Positions 10,066 through 19,974 of a stretch of 64,000 nt of DNA are shown one piece after another (the first letter of the stretch is position 1; the number at the start of each line of letters is the position of its first letter). The translations under genes were made by a program, and so were the position numbers. The stretch comes from Ignatzschineria sp. F8392. GTDB lineage: Bacteria; Pseudomonadota; Gammaproteobacteria; Cardiobacteriales; Wohlfahrtiimonadaceae. The stretch is taken from NCBI RefSeq assembly GCF_002252045.1, contig NZ_NEFF01000006.1, positions 1 to 64,000 of the forward strand, given 5' to 3'. The notes under the pieces are model-generated. The model worked only from the letters and a program-made list of their open reading frames with translations, searched no databases and had not been told where the DNA came from.

Positions 10066-11325
10066 TTAACGTTTATAACGCGTAATATCGAGTCCTTCAG
10101 TGCTGATCTCAGGTGTTTCGCCTGCAATCAAATCACTCACATAACGACCACATCCTGCCGCCATGGTCCAACCTAGCGTTCCGTGACCGATATTTAAGAA
10201 GAGATTATCATATTTTGCACGACCTAAAATAGGCGTTCCATCAGGTGTTGCCGGTCTTAAACCGGTCCAGAAAATCCCCTCTGGAATATCTCCCCCTTCT
10301 GGATAGAGATCTTTTGTCACAAACTCCAATGTCTCGCGACGACGAGGATCAAGACTCAAGTCATACCCCATTACTTCTGCCATACCGCCGACACGAATAC
10401 GCTCATCAAAACGGGTGATCGCAATTTTATAAGTCTCATCTAAAATTGTAGACTTAGGCGCCATATCAGGATTTGTGATAGGGATTGTGAGCGAATATCC
10501 TTTCAAAGGATAAACAGGAATCTCAATACCGATCGGCGCTAACTTCTCTGCACCATAACTTCCTAAACAGACCGCATAAGCATCTGCCGTTAAGCGCTCA
10601 CCATCAACAATAACGCCGGTTACTTTCTTCCCATCGACTTCGATCTTATCCACAATCGAGCCAAACTTAAATTCTACACCTAATGCTTTAGCTTTCTCTG
10701 CAAGGCGACTTGTGTAGAGGTAGCAATCTCCCGTTTCATCATTAGGAAGACGTAATCCGCCTGCCAACTTATCAACGGTCTTCGCTAATGCAGGTTCTAC
10801 CGCAACAATACCATCACGATCGAGAACTTCATAAGGGACATTAAACTCTTCTAATACCGCGATATCGCTCTTAATCGCTTCCATCTGTTTTTCTGTTCTT
10901 AAGAGCTGAGTTGTTCCCAAAGTTCTCTCTTCATAATGAAGATCGATCTCCGCGCGCAATGCTTTTAAGCAATCACGGCTATACTCAGAGATCCGCACCA
11001 TACGCGCCTTATTGATCGCATAACTCTTCTCATTACAATTTAAGAAGAGATCCCACATCCACTTATACTGCTTCAAACTAGAAGTTGGACGAATTGCCAA
11101 AGGTGCATGCTTACTCTGCATAAGCCATTTAATCGCTTTCATTGGGATTCCCGGCGCCGCCCATGGGGATGCATAACCCGGTGAGATCTGCCCCGCATTA
11201 CCGTAGCTTGTTTCGAGTCCTGCGCCATCCTGTCGATCAACAACGGTGACTTTAAAACCTTTTTTAGCTAAAAAATATGCGAGTGAGGTGCCAACAGCAC
11301 CGCTTCCTAATACCAATACTTGCAT
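10066..11325 (-). CDS. dadA: D-amino acid dehydrogenase
   Basis: DadA is a membrane-associated FAD enzyme that oxidises D-amino acids, chiefly D-alanine, to 2-oxo acids, with electrons passing to the respiratory chain. The 419 residues begin with a Rossmann FAD-binding motif ([17 protein letters not shown], glycines at 7, 9 and 12). Other typical DadA segments are [19 protein letters not shown] near residue 41 and the C-terminal [16 protein letters not shown] near 380. AGGAGGGG lies nine bases upstream of the ATG. The gene is divergent from an alanine-type sodium symporter, which fits a joint role in alanine catabolism; no alanine racemase gene is adjacent. Confidence 0.95.
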   Translation of the reverse strand: MQVLVLGSGAVGTSLAYFLAKKGFKVTVVDRQDGAGLETSYGNAGQISPGYASPWAAPGIPMKAIKWLMQSKHAPLAIRPTSSLKQYKWMWDLFLNCNEKSYAINKARMVRISEYSRDCLKALRAEIDLHYEERTLGTTQLLRTEKQMEAIKSDIAVLEEFNVPYEVLDRDGIVAVEPALAKTVDKLAGGLRLPNDETGDCYLYTSRLAEKAKALGVEFKFGSIVDKIEVDGKKVTGVIVDGERLTADAYAVCLGSYGAEKLAPIGIEIPVYPLKGYSLTIPITNPDMAPKSTILDETYKIAITRFDERIRVGGMAEVMGYDLSLDPRRRETLEFVTKDLYPEGGDIPEGIFWTGLRPATPDGTPILGRAKYDNLFLNIGHGTLGWTMAAGCGRYVSDLIAGETPEISTEGLDITRYKR

Positions 11326-11556
11326 GATTACATGCCCCTCCTAGGCTCTAGTAAATACGCTTTGACTTTCATCTTTCTCTTTTTATGCTTATAATAATCT
11401 CTTTTTGAGATACTACATACATAATGCTTTTGTGAAGAGATCATTATACAGAGTTCTCAAAATTAGCTTAAAAATTTGCCGTAATAGTTGACTTAAGCCT
11501 ATGAACAAAAGCTAGCTGTTGTGCGCTATTTCCCACAATTTTAGGAATTCTGATCA

Positions 11557-12981
11557 ATGTCTTTTGATACATTATTAACCGCTTTTCAAACAATCCTTTG
11601 GGACTATCTGCTAGTCTACCTGCTTTGTGGTACCGGGATTCTCTACACCTTTCTCCTAAAAGGGATTCAGGTTCGAAAATTTAAGAGCGCCCTAAAGACC
11701 TTAATTGCCAAGTTCTCCCTCTCAGGAAAACGAGCAGATAAGAAGGGAATGAGCTCATTTCAAGCGGTATCAACCGCCATTGCAGGACAGGTAGGAACGG
11801 GGAATCTCGCAGGACCGGCAACAGCAATTATCGCCGGTGGGCCAGGAGCCCTCTTCTGGATGTGGGTCTCCTCCTTTTTTGGAATGGCGACCATCTATGC
11901 AGAAGCCATTTTAGCGCAAAAATATCGCACCTATGATCGTACAGGACAGATTGTAGGAGGCCCTGCTTACTATATTGAGAAAGGGTTAGGTATCAAATGG
12001 CTTGCCATTCTCTTTGCCATCTTCATCATTCTGGCGCTCGGCATTATTGGCAATATGGTGCAGTCAAACTCGATTGCATCGGCCTTTGAAAAGTCACTCT
12101 CGATTCCCACTTGGATCACGGCACTTGTAGTTTCACTGCTCGTTGCCTTCGTTATTATTGGTGGGATTCGCAATATTGCCGCCTTTACTGAAAAAGTTGT
12201 CCCTTCAATGGCCTTCTTCTACCTTCTAGGAGCTATCATCGTCTTAGGCCTCAATTATCAATATATCTTCCCGGCATTAAAGATGATTGTTATTGCCGCT
12301 TTCAATCCTGAAGCGGTTTTAGGAGGTGGTGCTGGAATTGCGATTCAGCAAGCAATGCGCTTAGGTATTGCACGAGGGCTCTTCTCAAATGAAGCGGGAA
12401 TGGGTTCAACCCCTCATGCTCATGCAGTAGCAAAGGTTAAAACGCCCGAAGAGCAAGGTTATATTGCCATGATGGGGGTCTTTGTTGTCGGCATTATCGT
12501 AACTCTGACAGGTCTTGTGATTATTACCTCAGGGATACGAGGCTGGGAAGCCTCAATGAGTGACAATCCCTCCTTTCTCTCCTTCTTTGACGGTCACGGT
12601 ACCGGCATTACCATCACCCAATATGCCTATGAGATGGTATTTGGCTCTATCGGAGGCATCTTTATCGCAATCTCCCTACTCTTTTTTGCCTTCTCAACCA
12701 TTATTGGCTGGTACTACTATGCCGAAACAAATGTTCGCTATCTCTTTAAGAGTCGCGCAGCGGTTCCCATCTTTCAATTGATTGCTGTTATCGGTATCTT
12801 CTGTGCAGCCTTTATCCATGTCGATATTGTCTGGCAGATGGCGGATCTCTTTAACGGTTTAATGGTGCTTCCTAATATCACAGCACTCCTACTTCTTGCG
12901 CCCATAGTGGTCCTCGAAACAACAGGGCTTGCTTGGCACAATATCCCACTATTTGGGAAATTGGGTAAAAAGAAAATATAA
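11557..12981 (+). CDS. AGCS-family sodium:alanine/glycine symporter
   Basis: This inner-membrane transporter of 474 residues has about ten or eleven membrane segments. It carries the family hallmarks: FQAVSTAIAGQVGTGNLAGP near residue 70 (substrate and sodium site), GGPGALFWMWVSSFFGMAT, and the motif ARGLFSNEAGMGSTPHAHA near 275. The family takes up alanine or glycine with Na+. The divergent position next to dadA supports alanine as substrate, which is an inference. The ATG follows TTAGGAATT. Confidence 0.92.
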   Translation: MSFDTLLTAFQTILWDYLLVYLLCGTGILYTFLLKGIQVRKFKSALKTLIAKFSLSGKRADKKGMSSFQAVSTAIAGQVGTGNLAGPATAIIAGGPGALFWMWVSSFFGMATIYAEAILAQKYRTYDRTGQIVGGPAYYIEKGLGIKWLAILFAIFIILALGIIGNMVQSNSIASAFEKSLSIPTWITALVVSLLVAFVIIGGIRNIAAFTEKVVPSMAFFYLLGAIIVLGLNYQYIFPALKMIVIAAFNPEAVLGGGAGIAIQQAMRLGIARGLFSNEAGMGSTPHAHAVAKVKTPEEQGYIAMMGVFVVGIIVTLTGLVIITSGIRGWEASMSDNPSFLSFFDGHGTGITITQYAYEMVFGSIGGIFIAISLLFFAFSTIIGWYYYAETNVRYLFKSRAAVPIFQLIAVIGIFCAAFIHVDIVWQMADLFNGLMVLPNITALLLLAPIVVLETTGLAWHNIPLFGKLGKKKI

Positions 12982-13149
12982 AAAAGAAGCGTACAGAGAA
13001 CAACAAATAGGAACAATGAATAAGAGCAACGAATAAGAAAGAGAGAGAGAGATTGAGATCTTGATCATCGCTGTTGCAAAATAAATCAGAGGATCTATTA
13101 TCAGTAATAAGTTTTCGTCCCGCTTTTACCACCTAGAAGGATATTAAAT

Positions 13150-13566
13150 ATGAAACCTCTCTCTATCGGCTTAGTCGCCCACGATGCAAAGAAAAAGCTC
13201 TTAGTCGATTGGATCGGAGATTATCTCCCCTACTTTAGACAACATAATCTCTACGCAACAGGAACTACCGGATCCCATATTTTAGAGGCGTATCCCGATC
13301 TCTCTTTAACAAGATTGAAGAGCGGTCCTCTCGGAGGCGACCAACAATTAGGATCAATGATCTGTACTGATAAACTCGATATGTTGATCTTCTTTACAGA
13401 TGCCTTAACGCCAATGCCCCATGATGTTGATGTTAAAGCATTGATTCGCCTCTCAACGCTCTACAATATTCCGATTGCTTGTAATACCGCAACGGCAAGC
13501 CTCTTGATGCAAGCAGTCTTAATCGACAATGATTACGATCATCAATTAGAAGATCAGAATCACTAG
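13150..13566 (+). CDS. mgsA: Methylglyoxal synthase
   Basis: MgsA converts dihydroxyacetone phosphate to methylglyoxal and phosphate, a bypass of lower glycolysis used when sugar phosphates accumulate. The 138 residues include IGLVAHDAKKKLLVDW at the start, ATGTTGSHI around residue 37, and GPLGGDQQLGS around 60-70, which holds the catalytic aspartate. The ATG is preceded by AAGGA. It is followed by a strong terminator. Confidence 0.96.
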   Translation: MKPLSIGLVAHDAKKKLLVDWIGDYLPYFRQHNLYATGTTGSHILEAYPDLSLTRLKSGPLGGDQQLGSMICTDKLDMLIFFTDALTPMPHDVDVKALIRLSTLYNIPIACNTATASLLMQAVLIDNDYDHQLEDQNH

Positions 13567-13593
13567 TTACGATATGCGCATTGGGTGCACATT

Positions 13594-13613
13594 GGGGCGT
13601 AAGCCCCTTTTTT
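13594..13613 (+). terminator. Rho-independent terminator of mgsA
   Basis: GGGGC (13594-13598), loop GTAA and GCCCC (13603-13607) are followed directly by six T residues. Confidence 0.9.
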
Positions 13614-13656
13614 AAGAGTAATCAATCGCTCAAAAGAGAAGAAACATCATCATAAA

Positions 13657-13722
13657 AAGCGCTATTTGAATGGTAGGGTCATCATCTTTAATGATCATTG
13701 ACTCTACCGTTCGATAGCGCTT
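13657..13722. terminator. Long hairpin between mgsA and sppA, probable terminator of sppA
   Basis: Arms of about 25 bases starting AAGCGCTAT (13657) and ending ATAGCGCTT (13722) pair with few mismatches through a GGTAG/CTACC core. Runs of T flank both ends, TTTTTATG on the minus strand and CTTTTATT on the plus strand, so it could act in both directions. Confidence 0.7.
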
Positions 13723-13821
13723 CTTTTATTGACGACTCACGAGAGAATTCTTTCAGACAAGTCGATCAGTCATAAGTCGATCAATCATCTCCTATTAAGA
13801 GAGTGCATGAAAGAGAAAGTT

Positions 13822-14904
13822 TTAATAGAGTCCCGGCTGTGGCAAGAGTGCTTTAATGGTAGATATCACACCTAACCCTAGCTCCCGCATCATCTTACTC
13901 AATGGATCCTCTTTCTCTGTAAAATCGATCAATGCCGGCGCTTGCCACTCTCTAGCCACTGAAGCGGCTGAACCTAAACCATCGATCAATCCTAGGGAGA
14001 GCGCCTGCTCTCCATTCCAAACAAGACCACTATAGAGTAGCGGATTATCAGCATCTTTTAATCGAGAACCGCGCCCCTCTTTCACTGCGGTAATAAATTG
14101 TTGATGGACACCATCGAGTACCTCTTTCCAAAACTCTGTCTCAACAGGATTTTGGGGTGAAAAGGGATCGAGAAAAGCTTTATATTCACCTGATGTATAG
14201 AGCCTACGCTCAATACCGATCTTATCCATCAACTCGACAAAACCAAAGCTCGCCGCAGTCACCCCGATCGATCCCACTAAACTCGCTTTATCTGCATAGA
14301 TCTGATCTGCAGCAGCCGCAATATAGTAAGCTCCCGAAGCGCCAATATCTTCAATCACGGCAAAAAGCTTCTTATGAGGATAGAGCGCACGAAGACGATT
14401 AATCTCATCATAGACATAACCGCTCTGTACCGGAGATCCTCCCCCTGAGTTGATTCGCAATATAATTCCGACAGCTTTGGGATCTTGATAAGCTTTCCCT
14501 AGTGCTGATATCAATCTTGCAGCGCTTGCATCACTATTTTCAGCAATAATCCCCTTTAGATCGATTACCGCACTATAACGATCGAGAACACGCCCCTCTG
14601 AATCAACCTTAATCGCTCCGCTTTCGATCGATCTTCCGGCAAAAAAGAGTAAGACCATTAATAGAAAGAGGGTACCAAAGAGCAATCGGAAAAAGATGGT
14701 CCAACGTCTCTTTCTCCGGGCCTCGACAGTTGCATTGTTGAGGGCATTAGCTAACGCCTCTGTTAAGTGTGAGGAATCAAGGGTTCCTCCTCCATTATTA
14801 TTATGCCCATGACTATTGCCGCTATGACCTTGTCCGCTCTGATAGCCACCTTCTAGCGCCTCTCGATCTAGCGCTGGAATATGATTGATCGATTCTCTAC
14901 TCAT
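13822..14904 (-). CDS. sppA: Signal peptide peptidase SppA (short, 36-kDa type)
   Basis: SppA is a membrane-anchored serine protease of family S49 that degrades cleaved signal peptides. From the ATG at 14902-14904, which follows GGGAGAGAAG, the protein has 360 residues. It has one membrane segment (about residues 70-90) after a cytoplasmic N-terminus that is rich in Gly, His and Asn. The catalytic Ser lies in GASGAYY and the general-base Lys in SGEYK, 52 residues later, the same spacing as in the single-domain Bacillus-type SppA. A longer frame from 14964 adds 20 residues without a ribosome binding site. Confidence 0.92.
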   Translation of the reverse strand: MSRESINHIPALDREALEGGYQSGQGHSGNSHGHNNNGGGTLDSSHLTEALANALNNATVEARRKRRWTIFFRLLFGTLFLLMVLLFFAGRSIESGAIKVDSEGRVLDRYSAVIDLKGIIAENSDASAARLISALGKAYQDPKAVGIILRINSGGGSPVQSGYVYDEINRLRALYPHKKLFAVIEDIGASGAYYIAAAADQIYADKASLVGSIGVTAASFGFVELMDKIGIERRLYTSGEYKAFLDPFSPQNPVETEFWKEVLDGVHQQFITAVKEGRGSRLKDADNPLLYSGLVWNGEQALSLGLIDGLGSAASVAREWQAPALIDFTEKEDPLSKMMRELGLGVISTIKALLPQPGLY

Positions 14905-15027
14905 CTCTTCTCTCCCTATTTGGCAAAAACCCTTACTGCCGAGCAATAAGGGTTCTCTTATCAATTTTGATTCTATCCATCATCGGGCATCAACCTATGA
15001 TACCGATAACATAATACCGATAACATA

Positions 15028-16377
15028 TTAGTGGCGTGGCAATTTACCTTTGAGTGAGCGCATCATCTTTCTAACACCGCCCCCTTTAAATTGCTTCATC
15101 ATCCGTTGCATCTGATCAAACTCTTTTAAAAGTTTATGGACTTCTTGAATATTGACACCTGCACCATCAGCGATCCGTTTACGACGTGGCGCTTTAATCA
15201 ATTTATGATCGGCTCTCTCTGCCGGCGTCATGGAGTTAATAATGGCAATCTTCTGAACAAAGATCTTATCGTCCACTTTCCCTTTAGCTTTCTCCGCAAT
15301 ATCACCCATTCCCGGCAATTTGGTCAGTAACGTATTGATGCCTCCCATATTGAGCATCTGCTCCATCTGTGCTTTGAAGTCATTGAGATCGAGGCCTTCC
15401 CCTTTCTTAAATTTCTTCGTGATCCGCTCAGCTTCTTCTCGGTCAACTTTAGCTTCCATCTCTTCAACTAAAGAGAGCACATCTCCCATATCTAAAATAC
15501 GAGATGCTAGACGATCGGGGTGGAAAGGTTCTAATGCTTCAAGCTTTTCACCAACTCCCAAGAATTTAATAGGCTTTTGGGTAATATGACGAATCGAAAG
15601 AGCCGCACCACCACGCGCATCACCATCGATCTTTGTCAGAACAACACCCGTTAAAGGGAGCGCATCATTAAAGGCTTTTGCCGTGTTTGCAGCATCTTGC
15701 CCTGTCATACTATCGACGACAAAGAGGGTCTCGATAGGATTGAGCACTTGATGGATCTCTTGAATCTCGGTCATGAGCGTCTCATCAATATGGAGTCGAC
15801 CTGCGGTATCCACAATTAAGACATCCGCATTCATCAATTTTGCACTCTCTAACGCACGACGCGCAATCTCTTGTGGTTTTTCATCTCCCGTTGAGGGGAT
15901 AAACTCTGCACCCACCTGCCCAGCCACCTTTCGTAGCTGCTCAATCGCCGCAGGACGATAGACGTCCGCACTCACAACGGCGACTTTTTTACGCTCACGC
16001 TCTTTAAGATAACGCGCTAATTTACCAACACTTGTGGTTTTACCCGCCCCTTGAAGACCTGCCATTAATATTACTGCCGGCGGCTGTGTCTGCAGGTTTA
16101 AGGTTTCATTACTCTCGCCCATAATATTGATGAGCTCTTCATGAACCACTTTCACAAAAACTTGCCCAGGGTTTAAACTCTCGATCACTTCACGACCAAC
16201 AGCACGCTCTTTCACCTGGTTAATAAACTCACGAACCACAGGCAACGCAACGTCCGCCTCTAAAAGCGCCATACGGACTTCACGCAGAGCATCTTGAATA
16301 TTACTCTCTGTTAATCTCGCCTGCCCTCTAAGGGAACGCATTGTTTGTCTTAAACGACCACTTAAATTTTCAAACAT
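15028..16377 (-). CDS. ffh: Signal recognition particle protein Ffh
   Basis: Ffh binds 4.5S RNA and the signal sequences of nascent membrane proteins and, with FtsY, targets ribosomes to the Sec translocon. The 449 residues comprise the helical N domain, the SRP-type GTPase domain (GLQGAGKTTSVGKLA near 106, DTAGR near 190, TKIDGDARGG near 248) and a methionine-rich M domain with the C-terminal MQRMMKQFKGGGVRKMMRSL segment. It is divergent from the ypjD-like gene, an arrangement common in gammaproteobacteria. Confidence 0.98.
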   Translation of the reverse strand: MFENLSGRLRQTMRSLRGQARLTESNIQDALREVRMALLEADVALPVVREFINQVKERAVGREVIESLNPGQVFVKVVHEELINIMGESNETLNLQTQPPAVILMAGLQGAGKTTSVGKLARYLKERERKKVAVVSADVYRPAAIEQLRKVAGQVGAEFIPSTGDEKPQEIARRALESAKLMNADVLIVDTAGRLHIDETLMTEIQEIHQVLNPIETLFVVDSMTGQDAANTAKAFNDALPLTGVVLTKIDGDARGGAALSIRHITQKPIKFLGVGEKLEALEPFHPDRLASRILDMGDVLSLVEEMEAKVDREEAERITKKFKKGEGLDLNDFKAQMEQMLNMGGINTLLTKLPGMGDIAEKAKGKVDDKIFVQKIAIINSMTPAERADHKLIKAPRRKRIADGAGVNIQEVHKLLKEFDQMQRMMKQFKGGGVRKMMRSLKGKLPRH

Positions 16378-16505
16378 AAAAACCCTTTTTAGCTTTTATT
16401 TATAATTCTTATCAATTTTCTAGTAAAATCACTGTATAGTTTACTTGATATAGGGACTTCTTTAAAGTTCCCCCTTAGATATAAAAAGGTAAGAATCTTA
16501 AGATT

Positions 16506-17285
16506 ATGACATTAGTATCACTCAATATTGGACTCTATCTTTTGTCAGCGTTACTTCTTCTTGCACATCTTTTCAAGAAGGGACAAAAATGGTGGTTGCC
16601 TCTCAGTTATATCTCGATCTTCTCGGCACTTGGCTTACATGCAATCTCCTTAAGTTATCAACTATCAATTGGGGATCTTGAAGTCATTAGCGCCATTGAA
16701 GCGCTCTCTTTAGCTTCAATCATGATGGTCCTTCTCATCATTCCTTACCTTAAGCGGCACCTCAATACTGCTATTGCTATTATGCTCTTTGCCGGTGCAA
16801 CACAAATTTTAACCCTATTTGATCATCAAGATGTTGGTTTTAGTACCCCATCTCCTTGGTTAAGCCTCCATATCTTAACCTCTATTATCGCCTATGCGAT
16901 TTTGCTACTTGCATCCGTACAAGCATTACTACTCTATCTCCGGGATCGAGCATTAAAAAATCGGCGCTCAATCACCCAGAAGTTTCCTCCCATTTTACGT
17001 ATGGAGCTGCTTCTCTTTAGAATGCTCACCATCGGCTTTATTCTCCTAACAGTCAGCCTTGTAACAAGTTTTGCATTCTTTGATCAATGGTTTTCGCCCC
17101 ACTTCATTCATAAAACGGTCTTAACCGGGCTTGCATGGATTCTCTATGGTGCTATTTTATGGGCGCATCACTACTATGGTTTACGTGGTCGCCCTGCAGC
17201 GAAGTTTATTCTGCTGACAGCGGTCATTCTATTACTAGGAATTACAGGAACACGTCTGATCCAAGAGTTCCTCTTTGCATCTTAA
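16506..17285 (+). CDS. ypjD: CcsA/YpjD-type cytochrome c assembly family membrane protein
   Basis: This 259-residue integral membrane protein has about eight hydrophobic segments. It is the YpjD-like relative of the cytochrome c assembly proteins CcmC/CcsA. The conserved stretch SPWLSLHILTSIIAYAILLL around residues 118-137 holds a histidine at the position used for haem in the superfamily. Members next to ffh are common in gammaproteobacteria, but their exact role is not settled. Its stop codon lies 46 bases before tatC, so the two may be co-transcribed. Confidence 0.85.
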   Translation: MTLVSLNIGLYLLSALLLLAHLFKKGQKWWLPLSYISIFSALGLHAISLSYQLSIGDLEVISAIEALSLASIMMVLLIIPYLKRHLNTAIAIMLFAGATQILTLFDHQDVGFSTPSPWLSLHILTSIIAYAILLLASVQALLLYLRDRALKNRRSITQKFPPILRMELLLFRMLTIGFILLTVSLVTSFAFFDQWFSPHFIHKTVLTGLAWILYGAILWAHHYYGLRGRPAAKFILLTAVILLLGITGTRLIQEFLFAS

Positions 17286-17331
17286 TCTTTGCATTTTAAC
17301 CTTCGTTTATAACTCGATAGATATCCCGACT

Positions 17332-18123
17332 ATGACAAATTCTACCGCTAAAGAACAATCCTTTATTCATCATCTTATTGAGCTTCGTGATCGCCTTATC
17401 CGTGCCGGCGCCGGGGTCTTAATTATCTTCTTAGCTCTCATCTACTTCCGTGATGATATCTATAACTTTGTCGCAACACCTCTTCTCAATGTCTTACCAG
17501 AAGGGGGGAAAATGATTGCTACCGATGTGATCGCACCCTTTATTGTCCCCATTAAATTAACGCTTTGGGTCTCCTTCTTTATTGCCATCCCTTGGGTGCT
17601 CTATCAAGTTTGGGGGTTTGTCGCACCGGGGCTCTATCAACATGAAAAACGAGTGGCGTTTCCCATCATTTTCTCAAGCGTTATTCTCTTCTATACGGGG
17701 ATGGCATTTGCCTACTACGCCGTTATGCCCATTATGTTTAAGTTTCTCTCAGGGTCTGCGCCATCAGGCGTTGAGATGGCAACAGATATCGGCAAATATC
17801 TCTCAACAGTTTTACGCCTCTTCTTCTTCTTCGGAATTGTCTTTGAGATCCCCATTGTTCTCATTATCCTCATCTCTTTACAGATTATTAAAACGGAGAG
17901 TCTTGTAAAAAAACGTCCCTACATTATTGTGGGTGTTTTCACCGTTTCTGCCATTGCAACGCCTCCCGATCCCTTCTCAATGATTATCTTTGCAATTGCA
18001 GCACTACTTCTCTTTGAATTAGGCCTCTATATCGGTAAACGTATTGAGAAGAAAAGAGCGGCAAAATTAGCAGCAGAAGAGGGCTCTTTTGAGGTTACAA
18101 AACATGAGGATTCAGAAGCTTAA
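17332..18123 (+). CDS. tatC: Sec-independent protein translocase subunit TatC
   Basis: TatC is the six-helix receptor for twin-arginine signal peptides that, with TatA and TatB, exports folded proteins. From the ATG at 17332 it has 263 residues. The diagnostic N-terminus HHLIELRDRLIRAG, a central FVAPGLYQHEKR loop and the late SAIATPPDPFSM motif are present. A basic, charged C-terminal tail follows the last helix. A longer frame from a TTG at 17275 overlaps ypjD and looks unlikely. Unusually, no tatA or tatB lies immediately upstream, so these must be elsewhere in the genome. Confidence 0.96.
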   Translation: MTNSTAKEQSFIHHLIELRDRLIRAGAGVLIIFLALIYFRDDIYNFVATPLLNVLPEGGKMIATDVIAPFIVPIKLTLWVSFFIAIPWVLYQVWGFVAPGLYQHEKRVAFPIIFSSVILFYTGMAFAYYAVMPIMFKFLSGSAPSGVEMATDIGKYLSTVLRLFFFFGIVFEIPIVLIILISLQIIKTESLVKKRPYIIVGVFTVSAIATPPDPFSMIIFAIAALLLFELGLYIGKRIEKKRAAKLAAEEGSFEVTKHEDSEA

Positions 18124-18357
18124 AGCCCCTCTCAAGAATGATTTATCTGCTCTTTAATTGAGTAAGAGTGCTATAATTACCCCCATTATAAGAGCGCCTT
18201 TATCGATAAAATCACTCCGATTAGGTCGATTAAATGGCACTCTTTATCTTATCTCTCAATCTCTTTTGCCCCCCGATTTCGATAATCGATCGAGTGCATG
18301 GCAGAAGATATTGACTATTTAATTCACCTTTTAAACTGGATAATGTGATCTATTATT

Positions 18358-19773
18358 ATGGTTAAAACTCGCTTCGCCCCATCTCCAACGGGCTATCTCC
18401 ATATCGGTGGCGCTAGAACTGCGCTCTTTTCTCATCTCTTTGCCCTTCACAACAAAGGTACAACCGTTTTGCGTATCGAAGATACCGATCTTGAGCGCTC
18501 AACACCTGAGGCAGTCGCGGCAATTATGGAGAGTTTAGAATGGTTAGGCTTTCAATATGACGAAGGTCCTTATTACCAAACTAAACGTTTTGATCGCTAT
18601 AAAGAGGTTGTGGCTGAGCTCTTAGAGAAAGGTCATGCTTACTACTGCTACTGTACGCCTGAAGAGTTAGCAGAGATGCGTGCAAAAGCGGAAGCGAAGA
18701 AAGAAAAACCACGTTACGATGGTACGTGGCGCCCTGAGCCGGGCAAGACACTTCCTGAAATCCCAGAAGGTATTAAGCCTGTGGTTCGTTTTAAAAATCC
18801 ACAAGTCGGCGTAACGAGCTTTACTGATCTCGTTCATGGAAACTTGAGCGTTCAAAATAGTGAGTTAGATGATCTTATTATCGCTCGTAGCGATGGTTCA
18901 CCCACCTACAACTTCTGCGTTGTTGTTGATGATGTCGATATGGAGATCACCCATGTTATCCGTGGTGATGACCATATCAACAATACCTATCGTCAGGTCA
19001 ATATCTTCAAAGCATTAGGCAAGCCCGTTCCTCACTTTGCTCATCTTGCGATGATTTTAGGAGATGATGGTCAAAAACTCTCTAAACGTCACGGTGCAGT
19101 AGGTGTGATGGAGTATTATGAGCGAGGCTTTCTCCCTGAAGCGGTGATCAACTATCTTGTTCGTCTCGGTTGGTCTCATGGCGATCAAGAGATCTTTACC
19201 TTCGAAGAGATGGTTCAATATTTTGATCTAAAAAATGTCTCTAAATCAGCAAGTGCTTTTAATACCTCAAAACTTCTCTGGCTCAATCAACATTATATGA
19301 TTGAGAAAAATCCAGCAGAATTAGGACAATTGCTCAAGCCATTCTTAGAGAAAATTGGTATCCAAACAGAAACCACACCAGAATTTGATAACTTTCTCAC
19401 AAAAGCAGTTGAAGCACATGTTAAACGTGCGGAAACATTAGTTGAGCTTGCGGAAATGATTAAATATCTCTTTATCGATGCGATTGAGATCGATGAAGCT
19501 GCAAAAGCAAAACAGCTTACGGAAGTCTCAAAACCGGTACTTGAAGAGTTAGTCCGTGTTTTAGGTGATGTCACAGAATGGGAACCTGCAGAGCTTGATG
19601 CGGCAGTTAAAACTGTCACGAAAAATCTTGAAGTAGGAATGGGAAAAGTCGGTATGCCACTTCGTACCGCAATCGTTGGGCGCACAAACTCCCCCAACCT
19701 TGATGAGACCCTCTATTTAGTCGGCAAAGAGCGAACGCTTGCACGATTAGAAAGAGCGATCAATCTCATTTAA
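18358..19773 (+). CDS. gltX: Glutamate--tRNA ligase
   Basis: GltX charges tRNA-Glu with glutamate. The 471 residues contain the class I HIGH-type motif in SPTGYLHIGGAR (residues 8-19) and the KMSKS-type motif KLSKRHG near 240. The Rossmann catalytic fold, a stem-contact domain and the helical anticodon-binding domain follow in the usual order. The upstream region contains GCTATAAT near 18170 that could serve as a -10 element, leaving a leader of about 170 bases. A terminator follows the gene. Confidence 0.98.
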   Translation: MVKTRFAPSPTGYLHIGGARTALFSHLFALHNKGTTVLRIEDTDLERSTPEAVAAIMESLEWLGFQYDEGPYYQTKRFDRYKEVVAELLEKGHAYYCYCTPEELAEMRAKAEAKKEKPRYDGTWRPEPGKTLPEIPEGIKPVVRFKNPQVGVTSFTDLVHGNLSVQNSELDDLIIARSDGSPTYNFCVVVDDVDMEITHVIRGDDHINNTYRQVNIFKALGKPVPHFAHLAMILGDDGQKLSKRHGAVGVMEYYERGFLPEAVINYLVRLGWSHGDQEIFTFEEMVQYFDLKNVSKSASAFNTSKLLWLNQHYMIEKNPAELGQLLKPFLEKIGIQTETTPEFDNFLTKAVEAHVKRAETLVELAEMIKYLFIDAIEIDEAAKAKQLTEVSKPVLEELVRVLGDVTEWEPAELDAAVKTVTKNLEVGMGKVGMPLRTAIVGRTNSPNLDETLYLVGKERTLARLERAINLI

Positions 19774-19854
19774 GAATGAAAATTAAGCCATTTTTACATT
19801 ACTTCTAATAATTTAGATGTGATTTTTGATTTATATTGATTTATACAATTCTTT

Positions 19855-19887
19855 AAAAGCGATCCTTTAAATAGAGATCGCTTTTTT
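19855..19887 (+). terminator. Rho-independent terminator of gltX
   Basis: AAAAGCGATC (19855-19864) and GATCGCTTTT (19876-19885) pair around an 11-base loop and end in a run of six T. Confidence 0.9.
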
Positions 19888-19974
19888 ATTACGCAATATC
19901 CCTTTCCACGCTCATTTCTACATTATTTTTTAGTCTACTAGTTAACTCAATAAAATATACTTAATGAATGATCC

